A stretch of 64,000 nucleotides of DNA from Anisus vortex. Its lineage: Eukaryota; Mollusca; Gastropoda; Planorbidae. A model generated the notes under the pieces. The model was not told the origin of the DNA, did not search any database, and worked only from the letters and a program-made list of their open reading frames with translations. The position numbers and the translations under genes were made by a program. Positions 55,537 to 64,000 of the stretch are shown in pieces (positions within the stretch are counted from its first letter, which is position 1; each line of letters opens with the position of its first letter). The stretch covers positions 20,908,409 through 20,972,408 of the forward strand of contig OX421497.1 in assembly GCA_949126835.1 (NCBI GenBank), written 5' to 3'.

Positions 55537-58500
55537 AAAGCGGAGGAAGCCCGACGGTAGACGTGACCTAGGCAAAGGCTCGCACCAAAAGAGCGCCCAG
55601 CTCCGGGTGATGCACCTGAACGTGTTCGGCCTGATCCCCAAGTCTCTAGAGATCCTACAACTCTTGCATGAGTATGATATTGACGTGGCAATGTTCCAGG
55701 AGTGCAAAATTGGTAAGAAGAGGGTGGCATCCTTTTCGGGATATACGATCTTCCGATGCACCTGCTGCTTGGGAGGCAGTGGAGGGTTGGCAACCCTTGT
55801 CCGAAGTTCACTACAAGCTCGAGTGGTGAACCGCAGAACGGGCAGTTGCAAGACCGATATCCTAACCCTGGAGGTGTTGAAGAATGGAAAGGCTTACACC
55901 CTGACCAACGTCTACAACCCTCCGAAGAAGGATTTGGACCTCACCGTGGAGGCACATCTTTCTCGCACTTGTATTGGCGGTGATTTCAATGCGGCATCAC
56001 CGGCCTGGGGCTATGCTGTCGCCAACAACTCAGGACGACTGGTGGAGGAGCTATGCAACAGCACGACGCTGATCCGATTACAGGGTACCGATACCCCAGC
56101 TACCTTTTTCCACACGGGAAATGGCAGTGAATCGAGGCCAGATCTCACGCTCGTGAGTGCTGATCTGGCTGCTAGCACCTCTATGGAAGTCTTGGGCGAT
56201 AATGGGAGTGATCATTTGCCCGTGTTGGTCACTATCAATATAGGAAAAGCAAGCAGCGAACCTTCAGGGCCCAGGAAGTGGATCTACTCGAAGGCACGAT
56301 GGGACGAGTACAGAGTGCGCACCGATCGCGCTCTTGAAGAAGTGCTTATCGAGACTGGGCCTATCGACTCAGTGTATGGTACGATGGTTAAAGCCATACT
56401 AGGGGTTGCCAGGAAGACGATACCAAGGTCACATGAGAAGCGCAAGTTCAGACCGTTTTGGACAAAAGCCCTAGGAGAGTTGGTCCGCAAAAGGAGGGCT
56501 GCTCGCAAGCTCGCGAGCAGGCGGAAGACGGCCGAGAGCCGTCGAGAGTACAACCGTTTAACGGCGGAAGTGAAAGGGGCTATCGCGGAGGCAAAGTTGT
56601 CGAAATGGACTGATACATGTGCTGGATTGGACCTTGCGGAAAGCCGGCAGGCATGGAACCTAATCAACCACCTTGAGCGAGCTGAGGTAGCTAGCAGAGC
56701 ACCAGCTTCGTTGGCAAGAGCAGGGGCAGGCCCCATGGTATCGGATACCAAGCGGGCTGAGATGCTCAACCGTCACTTCGTAAGTGTCGGAAAACTGGGT
56801 GGAAGGACGAGTGTGTCTGCTGGACTTGATAAAGTCCGAAAGGCAAACGAACGCCACATGACGGGAGAGGGTGAGGTTAGCACATTCACGGTGCCCTTCA
56901 CTCGGCAAGAACTGGAGTATGTTTTGAGACGGTGCAAAGCGAAGAAGGCCCCAGGGCTGGATGGGATTAGCAACGAGCTGATCACTCACCTTGGGGCTGG
57001 TGGCAAGGGCAAACTCTTGGAGCTCGTAAATCGAACATGGTCTGAAGGTGTCCTACCGAAACAGTGGAGAGAGGCCTTGGTGGTACCCATCTTGAAGAGG
57101 AGTAAAGACCCGGGTCAGGCCGAAAGCTACCGACCGATTTCCCTAACATCGTGTGTAGGGAAGGTAGCTGAGAGATTAATCAATAGGAGGCTTGTGAGGT
57201 TCCTAGAGGATAATAGACTGGTCACCCCCACTCAAGCAGGCTTCCGTAGTGGAAGAAGCTCGATGGACCAGGTGACGCTCTTGGTCCAGAAAATGGCTGA
57301 CGGGTTTCAGCGGAAAGAGTCTACACTAGCAGTGTTCCTGGATTTTAAACAGGCCTATGACAAGGTCTGGCGGCCGGGGTTGTTGTTGAAGCTACAGAGG
57401 CTAGGAATAGCCTCTAACATGTACAATTGGATCAAAGGGTTTTTATCCCGAAGAACAGTTGCAACTCGTTACGGGAAAGCGGTTTCTCGGAAGCGCGTCC
57501 TGGAGCAGGGATTGCCCCAGGGCTCAGCACTGTCCTGTACATTGTTCCTGGCTTTTATCAACGACCTGCCGAACTATCTGGGAAGCTCGTCGCTGCTTTT
57601 CGCAGACGATCTTGTGGTCTGGTCGACCGGGAGGGAAGCGCGTGCTCTCGAGCGGGCCCTCCAGCAGGATTTGAACGCAGTAGCCTGTTACGCCAAGCTT
57701 TGGGGTATGGAAGTAAACTGCCTAAAAACAGTTTATTCGCTCTTTACCCTTGGAATCGATATCCTCAAAGATCCGATCGAGCTGAACATTGACGGCCGCG
57801 CTCTGGCATGCGACCAGAAGCCGGTCTATCTCGGAGTGACACTGGACCGAAAGCTAACGATGTATGACCATGTGAGGTTAGTCCAAGAGAAAGCATCTTC
57901 TAAGCTGAACATTGTCAAGAGACTGGCCAGTACTGGCTGGGGTGCGAAGGCGAGTGTGTTGAGGAATCTTTACCTAGGAGCGGTAAGATCCCAGATCGAT
58001 TACAGCCTCCCGGTGCAAATCTATGCGTCTGATACTGCTTTGAAGACGTTGGACTCTGTACAAAATCAAGCCCTCAGACTAATATGTGGAACGTTCCGAA
58101 CCGCCTCGACATCGGCTGTTGAAATCATGGCAAACGTGCCGCCTCTGAATGGGAGAAGGAAAAGGGCCGTTATTACTGCTTACGAGCGGTATAAGCGGTT
58201 GGAGGAAAGTTCCCCCCTCAGGATGCTCGTGGATTCCTGGGTGGGAAGAGCCCGGATCTCAATGCAGTCCTTCATGCACCACGCATTGAAGCTCAGCGCA
58301 GAGATTGGACTCCCGGTCGACCGCATGCCCATGCGGACGGGAGTGGAACCTCCTCCTCACCTATCCTTCAACCTACCAGAGATACGGACGAACCTGATGG
58401 AAGCAGTCGGACCCAGCGCTTGCCTGACTGAGAGGCGCGCAGCTGCTCTAAGGACGGTACGGGCATACTCGGGATTCGTTGAGGCATACACTGATGGGAG

Positions 58501-59329
58501 CGCGATCAGTGGGACCGAAGCGCGTTCTGGGTATGGTGCTCTTGTGTCGTACCCGAAGGCAGAAGAAAAACGGGCTGAGCTAAGTGGGCCGTGTGGAGCA
58601 ATCTGCATCTTTGATGCGGAGATGGAAGCCATCAGAATTGCCGTTGTGGCAATTGGGAAAACGTTCGAAGACACACCAGCTGCTCGTGCTGATGTAGTTA
58701 TCTTCACTGATGCACTTTCAGTTCTCCAAGCCATCGACGTCTTGGGGAGTTGGCCCGAACTGCTTGTCCGACTATTAGCTGCTATTTCCGATCTGATCCT
58801 CAGGTACGAGGTGAAGGTCATCTTGCAGTGGATCCCAGGTCATGCAGGAGTCCCTGGCAATGAGATAGTGGATGCCTTGGCCAAGAAGGGATCCCTGACA
58901 CCCACTCCGGAGGGTCCGTCCACCTTCGCGAGTGCCCGCAGATCAATACGTGAGTGGGAGACAAGACAATGGAATAAGAGTTGGGACGAGTCTGACAAGG
59001 GTCGAGGTGTGTGGCAGCAACTAAAACGGCCAAATCGAGCTGATCCGTGGTGGAAGCTCCGCAGGAGAGAACAGGCTGCGATAGCCCAGTTCCGTACAGG
59101 GCACTGCCCTATTGGTGCCTATTTCGGACGATTTAGGCCCAACTTCGATTCGCGGTGCCGACACTGCTTTGAAGCAGAAGAGACGGTCGAGCATTTGCTT
59201 TTAGACTGCCCTGCCTTGCAGGAGGAAAGAGTAGATGGGAATGGTCAACAGTTTGCACCATCCCTTTATGGGAACCTGGCTGTGCTACGTAGTACAAGTG
59301 TGTTTGTCCTCCGAATCCTAAGAGATTAG
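55352..59329 (+). CDS. LINE polyprotein with endonuclease, RT, RNase H, uninterrupted
   Basis: 1325 residues without a stop. A basic N-terminus of about 84 residues is followed by endonuclease (85-300) with MHLNVFGL, AMFQECKIG, GGDFNAASPAWGY, RPDLTLVSADL and GSDHLPVLV. RT follows with SYRPISLTSCVGKVAERL (about 592), FLDFKQAYDKVWR (motif A), QGLPQGSALSCTLFLAFIND (motif B) and SLLFADDLVVWS (motif C, about 748), then LKTVYSLF and KPVYLGVTLDRKL. RNase H (about 1040-1190) has AYTDGSA, DAEMEAIRIAV, IFTDALSVL and QWIPGHAGVPGNEIVDALAK, so all four acidic residues are present. The C-terminus has a CRHCFEAEETVEHLLLDC zinc motif. Domain order matches the LINE at 37972-42326 but sequence similarity is only moderate, so it is a different family of the same broad I/Nimb/Jockey group. 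The ATG used is the first in frame and may not be the true one. It may still be able to make enzyme. Confidence 0.92.
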   Translation: MGGQVSHNKTAFCQSPTVTPATSDTAHRSNKPLGVSCSRFRGARARVSRAERRNTIGLCSQRKRRKPDGRRDLGKGSHQKSAQLRVMHLNVFGLIPKSLEILQLLHEYDIDVAMFQECKIGKKRVASFSGYTIFRCTCCLGGSGGLATLVRSSLQARVVNRRTGSCKTDILTLEVLKNGKAYTLTNVYNPPKKDLDLTVEAHLSRTCIGGDFNAASPAWGYAVANNSGRLVEELCNSTTLIRLQGTDTPATFFHTGNGSESRPDLTLVSADLAASTSMEVLGDNGSDHLPVLVTINIGKASSEPSGPRKWIYSKARWDEYRVRTDRALEEVLIETGPIDSVYGTMVKAILGVARKTIPRSHEKRKFRPFWTKALGELVRKRRAARKLASRRKTAESRREYNRLTAEVKGAIAEAKLSKWTDTCAGLDLAESRQAWNLINHLERAEVASRAPASLARAGAGPMVSDTKRAEMLNRHFVSVGKLGGRTSVSAGLDKVRKANERHMTGEGEVSTFTVPFTRQELEYVLRRCKAKKAPGLDGISNELITHLGAGGKGKLLELVNRTWSEGVLPKQWREALVVPILKRSKDPGQAESYRPISLTSCVGKVAERLINRRLVRFLEDNRLVTPTQAGFRSGRSSMDQVTLLVQKMADGFQRKESTLAVFLDFKQAYDKVWRPGLLLKLQRLGIASNMYNWIKGFLSRRTVATRYGKAVSRKRVLEQGLPQGSALSCTLFLAFINDLPNYLGSSSLLFADDLVVWSTGREARALERALQQDLNAVACYAKLWGMEVNCLKTVYSLFTLGIDILKDPIELNIDGRALACDQKPVYLGVTLDRKLTMYDHVRLVQEKASSKLNIVKRLASTGWGAKASVLRNLYLGAVRSQIDYSLPVQIYASDTALKTLDSVQNQALRLICGTFRTASTSAVEIMANVPPLNGRRKRAVITAYERYKRLEESSPLRMLVDSWVGRARISMQSFMHHALKLSAEIGLPVDRMPMRTGVEPPPHLSFNLPEIRTNLMEAVGPSACLTERRAAALRTVRAYSGFVEAYTDGSAISGTEARSGYGALVSYPKAEEKRAELSGPCGAICIFDAEMEAIRIAVVAIGKTFEDTPAARADVVIFTDALSVLQAIDVLGSWPELLVRLLAAISDLILRYEVKVILQWIPGHAGVPGNEIVDALAKKGSLTPTPEGPSTFASARRSIREWETRQWNKSWDESDKGRGVWQQLKRPNRADPWWKLRRREQAAIAQFRTGHCPIGAYFGRFRPNFDSRCRHCFEAEETVEHLLLDCPALQEERVDGNGQQFAPSLYGNLAVLRSTSVFVLRILRD

Positions 59330-59479
59330 TCTCGATTCGATCACTCCGGTGAGTAAAGTTTAAAGTCTGGTATGGGGGGATAACCACGACGCGTGTGGAA
59401 AAGGTGACACGGGGGGGGGGGGGGAGAAGGGTGGTATAGTATTATTTTTCTTGGACGGGAAACCCCGCTATGTGACACT

Positions 59480-59679
59480 ATGTGGGCCAACAATAATATA
59501 ATAACATTTACAAACAACATTTATATTTCTAAACCTTCTCTCTCTCTCTCTCTTACGCTTAATCAAAATAATGTACATATATTCATAATCCATACATGGT
59601 TGTGATGCTAATACATTTGTTATAAACATTGGCAGTTATAAAATTCGGCCTATGTGACGACCGATTCGTTTCCATTCGT
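59480..59679. other. Spacer between LINE and satellite
   Basis: Contains a (TC)n run at 59537-59553 and no gene. Confidence 0.4.
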
Positions 59680-59711
59680 CACACAAACTTAAACCAAAGC
59701 AATACACAGCA

Positions 59712-60880
59712 ATGCTGTTATAAAATAAAGATGAACTGTTATAAAATAAACATGAACTGTCATAAAATAAAGATGAACTGTTATAAACTAAAGATGAACT
59801 GTTATAAAGCTAAAGATGAACTGTTATAAAATAAAGATGAACTGTTATAAAATAAAGATGAACTGTTATAAACTAAAGATGAACGGTTCTAAAAAAAGAT
59901 GAACTGTTATAAAATAAAGATGAACTGTTATAAACTAAAGATGAACTGTTATAAAGCTAAAGATGAACTGTTATGAAATAAAGATGAACTGTTATAAACT
60001 AAAGATGAACTGTTATAAAATAAAGATGAACTGTTATAAAATAAAGATGAACTGTTATAAAATAAAGATGAACTGTTATGAAATAAAGATGAACTGTTAT
60101 AAACTAAAGATGAACTGTTATGAAATAAAGATGAACTGTTATAAACTAAAGATGAACGGTTCTAAAATAAAGATGAACTGTTATAAACTAAAGATGAACT
60201 GTTATAAAGCTAAAGATGAACTGTTATAAAGCTAAAGATGAACTGTTATAAACTAAAGATGAACTGTTATAAAATAAAGATGAACTGTTATAAACTAAAG
60301 ATGAACGGTTCTAAAATAAAGATGAACTGTTATAAAATAAAGATGAACTGTTATAAACTAAAGATGAACTGTTATGAAATAAAGATGAACTGTTATAAAG
60401 CTAAAGATGAACTGTTATAAAGCTAAAGATGAACTGTTATAAAGCTAAAGATGAACTGTTATAAACTAAAGATGAACTGTTATAAAATAAAGATGAACTG
60501 TTATAAACTAAAGATGAACGGTTCTAAAATAAAGATGAACTGTTATAAAATAAAGATGAACTGTTATAAACTAAAGATGAACTGTTATGAAATAAAGATG
60601 AACTGTTATAAAGCTAAAGATGAACTGTTATAAAGCTAAAGATGAACTGTTATAAAGCTGAAGATGAACTGTTTTAAAGCTAAAGATGAACTGTTATAAA
60701 CTAAAGATGAACAGTTCTAAAATAAAGATGAACTGTTATAAAATAAAGATGAACTGTTATGAAATAACGATGAACTGTTATAAAATAAAGATTAACTGTT
60801 ATAAAGCTAAAGATGAACTGCTATAAACTAAAGATGAATTGTTATAAAGCTAAAGATTATCTGTTAAGAAACCGCTGTAA
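59712..60880. repeat. 21/22-bp satellite, ATGAACTGTTATAAAATAAAG
   Basis: About fifty units. Three main variants end in AAATAAAG (21 bp), AACTAAAG (21 bp) and AAGCTAAAG (22 bp), plus a GGTTCT variant. Blocks of variants are themselves repeated (about 213 bp between 60238 and 60451), showing higher-order duplication. 21-bp units read as MNCYKIK or MNCYKLK in one frame; 22-bp units shift it. No evidence of translation. Confidence 0.95.
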
Positions 60881-60953
60881 AAATAAATATAAAAAGTTAT
60901 AAAGGTAAAAAAAAAACAGCTATGAAGTCTATGAAGTTATGAATCAACTGCTG

Positions 60954-61034
60954 TTAACCCTTCCCATACCGACCTACTTCTATCTATGCTGACTTCAGTT
61001 CCGCTATATACGCACCCGGGACTGTAAGGGTTAA
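60954..61034. repeat. Short TTAACCCTT inverted-repeat element
   Basis: TTAACCCTT at the left and AAGGGTTAA at the right; TTAA ends could reflect a TTAA-target miniature element of 81 bp. The TIR is only 9 bp. Confidence 0.4.
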
Positions 61035-61278
61035 GTAAGCAGCCGCTAATGAAATGCTGCTAGATCAGTAAAAAAAAAAAAAAAAGGAAAATACTGAGAT
61101 CTAAAGAAGAAACTTCGAAAAGAATTAGAGGTATAAGTTATAACACATTGAAGAAAAGCAGAAAGCTCTTACATAACTTTCAATATTGCCAACATGGATA
61201 GGTTCGAATCCCGCTAGCAGCCTTTACATTCATTCCTTGTTTATAAGTTGTATACTCATATCAATCATGTGTTTTGAA

Positions 61279-61522
61279 TAGGGATGTTAAAACCGCTTTC
61301 TTTTAATAGTGTTAGCAAGGCATTTCAATAATTGTTTTGCGTGAATCCAACTTTTGTTTTAAAATATTTCCATCAGAACCAATAAAAAAAAAATAACGGG
61401 TGTGCTACTTGAAGTAATGACTACCTTCCAGTCAACAAACCGAAATCCGGTTTTAAAAATCAAAACGGGTTTTCAGATACAAAACCGGAATCCGGTATTC
61501 CGGTTTTCGTTTAACATCCCTA
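61279..61522. mobile_element. 244-bp hAT element of the TAGGGATGTT family, GTTTTGAA duplication
   Basis: TAGGGATGTTAAAACC to CGTTTAACATCCCTA with perfect 8-bp duplication GTTTTGAA (61271-61278 and 61523-61530). An internally deleted relative of 51570-52466. Confidence 0.92.
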
Positions 61523-63126
61523 GTTTTGAATACGGTCTATTCTAATCCTGCGACTTAGGCTTTATTTTGCACAAGGCACTCAATAAGTCTATTTACCTTA
61601 GTCATTTAATCCTCAACACCCACTAGCCCAAGAAACAAACACCTAGTTCAACACAGAGACAAAGTCTTTACTTGGAGAAACTCAGGGACATTTGTCTTTA
61701 ATCCTAATTATCTTCAAAGACCGCTACAAACTGTACATCTGCAAAGGGGATTTTCTTACTTCGATACGATAAGCAGATTATGTACTAGCCCCAGCCAGGA
61801 TTATGCACTAGCCCCAGTCCACTGATCAATATTTAAAAAAAAATCAGTGGCGGTGAAAAAAAAAGTTAGCAAGCTAGTTTGCGCTATCCTCACTTTACAC
61901 AAATTTAATCAGGCCTGTCAAGAAATCCACACCCACGAAGGCAGGGCATCACTACAAAGAGTTACCCATTGACCATGCAATGTTTTCTTCATGCCCATTC
62001 CTAACCACCTAGGCTGTCTCCTGGCATTTCACACTTGATTTGATTATTTGTTAGCTTATGTAACCATTCTGTATTACGAAAGTGGGGTTGTCACGTCCTG
62101 GGTCATGAGTGCGTGTAAAGACTTTCATAATCATTTGTTTAAGTGTCCAACCGAGAGATCTAGCCAGCCAGCTGATCCTGTGTAGTAATCACCATTCTGT
62201 CAGTGGTGCGATCATAACATTTAGGCCGTTTCTGGAGCTATTACAGGTGGGGCATTTAGAGAGAGTTTGTAAGCTAGAAAATCACACCTACTCAAGAGAG
62301 AGAGAGAGAAGGGGCTGGGTTAGTGAAACTTTCCGTGTTTTTCACTTTGCTCTCAAAAAGGGTTTCAGCATCCTCACAGAAGTCCAACCAATTATTCAGC
62401 TTGGCATTCGATCGCACCCAAATAGATCTCTGTTGATACTGGCAGACCAGTACACCTAGAGCAGAAGTGCATACCTAAAGGTACCCGTTTAGATACATTT
62501 AGGTAAGAGATACCATTTTCAGAAGTGCCTGGGCGTTTTAAAGATAATGCATTTATTGGCACATTTGGGGCGGTCACTACCTCTAAGAAGGAGAGGCTAT
62601 GCTCTGTGCATCACCGCTCCTAACCTCCCCAAGTTTTTTTTTTTAATGCCATATTTTTTTTATTTTTCTTAAAAGGTCCCCATATTTTTATTGAGCGGGC
62701 CCCACATTTTTTTTAGAAGAAAAAAAAAGTAGTTTGAAGGTTTTGTAGACACATTTGTAGTTTTAGAGTTTTGCAGAAAGAAATATATAGTGTTGGGATT
62801 TCGTAGGAAACGGCGAGTTCTATTGAAGAGCTCCATTGGAAATATAAATCCGAAAAGAGCTCTGCAAGTTGAAAACCTTTGGGAACCATTTACTCAAAAT
62901 ATTGGCAACATGTTGCGAGCGATATTTCCACATCATATTGTAAACGTATGTCTTTGTTGAGATCTGCTTCATCAAAAAGGTGAACACCACACTTAGCTAG
63001 CTATATCCAATAAAGGCACTTTCAATGGGTAAGCCTTTTGCTTAACTGAAATAATAATATCTATTTAATGAAAGATAGGCATTTCTTGTAGATTGTGCTT
63101 TGTGCCTCAAAATAAATTGTTTCTTG
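61523..63126. other. Gene-free stretch
   Basis: A 116-codon frame at 62109-62459 shows no motif and is probably chance. (GA)n at 62300-62311. A TAGCCCCAG direct repeat at 61787-61817. No gene is supported. Confidence 0.4.
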
Positions 63127-63390
63127 TACATTTCATGTAGACATTTCTAATAATTTCATATACATATATCTAATAATTACATGTACACATTTCACATGAT
63201 TTCACGTACATATTTCAAATGATTTCACGTGCATATTTCAAATGATTTCACGTACATGTCTCAAATGATTTCACGTACATATTTCAAATGATTTCACGAA
63301 CATGTTTCAAATGATTTCATGTACATTTTTCAAATGATTTCACGTAAATATTTCAAATGATTTCACGTACATATTTCAAATGATTTAACC
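63127..63390. repeat. 23-bp minisatellite, CAAATGATTTCACGTACAT
   Basis: About eleven copies with an exact 23-bp period; the first ones (63127-63200) are more diverged than the later ones. Confidence 0.9.
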
Positions 63391-64000
63391 AAGGCCTACA
63401 TACATTCTAATGCTGCAGTAACATTTTGTTGTTTATTGTTCGAAATAAAAAAAGATTGGAATCGAATTGACTTTTAGACGTGCGGGTTTAATTTGGAATC
63501 GATTCGAGTTCGAAGTGGTTGAATATTATTATCTCTTACAGAAGTTTGGTTATAATGACGTGTTTATAAAGGTTATAATATGGTATTTACTTCAAAATTC
63601 AACAGCCCCCTAAAAACAAACGTTTTTAGTAAAAAATAATGTACACGTAGTGATTGTATCACCATTAGGCTTCTAGAGAGTTTGCAATTTGTCACTCACT
63701 AAGAAAGAAAGAAACAAACGCGTAATAATTAATCTTACTGATAGAATTTGTAGAATGTCCGGCCCATGAACAGCGAATGTTAATTAAAGCCTGTCTTTCT
63801 GATTTTCCATAGTGTCTAGTTAAGTCTAATAGTTTCGATTGTAATGTCTTTTTATCTCGTAGTATAATTGAGTGTATTTAATACCATAATTAAAAGATTT
63901 TAAAATTTAATTTTGATTTGGTTGAATAGTACTCGAAAGGTTTCACAAAAATACCATCTTTGTTGAATCTCACTAAATTTTCGTTTTATTTGTCCTGGAT
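63391..64000. other. Gene-free AT-rich stretch
   Basis: No supported feature to the end of the window. Confidence 0.4.

Larger units (their letters stand above)
54252..59467 (+). mobile_element. GC-rich LINE, nearly complete, ends approximate
   Basis: Contains a possible first ORF and an intact EN-RT-RNase H frame. A 9-bp direct repeat CTATGTGAC at 54243-54251 and 59468-59476 may be the target duplication; it is short and could be chance. The element has clearly higher GC than the flanking DNA. There is no poly(A) or simple tail before 59467. A G-run is at 59409-59424. Confidence 0.7.

Noticed and set aside
62109..62459. 116-codon frame as a host gene
   Set aside because: No domain, no splice or promoter context, and composition like the surrounding non-coding DNA.

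Overview
This is a eukaryotic, AT-rich, gene-poor window made mostly of transposable elements and tandem repeats. No bacterial or phage architecture is present. The tRNA-derived SINEs, the abundant hAT-type miniature elements, the LINE families with C-terminal zinc fingers or RNase H, and the frequent 'taggcctac' words suggest an invertebrate animal. My best guess is a mollusc, perhaps a gastropod; this is inferred from repeat style and is not proven.

Layout. 1-9.2 kb is AT-rich DNA with a 1.16 kb TA-flanked pogo/mariner-like non-autonomous transposon and a possible chain of spliced exons. 9.27-10.95 kb holds the only convincing host-like gene, a single-exon protein with 19 C2H2 zinc fingers, followed within about 20 bp by a broken LINE reverse transcriptase. 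12-14.2 kb has two minisatellites, a miniature transposon and SINE pieces. 15-22 kb is a stack of DNA transposons, including a hAT element of about 2 kb that contains three smaller elements, has its own 8-bp target duplication and sits inside the remains of a Tigger-like element. 21.4-26.3 kb is a large imperfect inverted repeat. 26.5-33.5 kb holds LINE and hAT remnants, a TTAA-flanked miniature element, a tandem repeat of about 330 bp and a GT-rich minisatellite.

33.7-52.5 kb is a tandem duplication of a unit of about 2.76 kb (SINE, spacer, 24-bp satellite, hAT miniature element). The second copy is interrupted by a 13.2-kb Ty3/gypsy LTR retrotransposon with LTRs at 36702-37312 and 49343-49950. 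Integrase lies upstream of reverse transcriptase, the unusual gene order of Gmr1-like elements, and the capsid region resembles the family from which vertebrate SCAN domains arose. A nearly intact LINE (37972-42326, minus strand) has jumped into the fifth codon of its gag.

52.5-64 kb has another hAT element in the satellite, then a GC-rich LINE with an uninterrupted 1325-residue endonuclease/RT/RNase H reading frame, then a 21/22-bp satellite of about 1.1 kb, another hAT miniature element and a 23-bp minisatellite.

The elements do not form a pathway. They form a readable order of insertions: the satellite came first, hAT elements entered it, the block was duplicated in tandem with one breakpoint exactly at a hAT terminus, the gypsy element entered one copy, and a LINE entered the gypsy element. 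Coordinates of target duplications and inverted repeats were read directly from the sequence. Family names come from structure and motifs, not from database searches.
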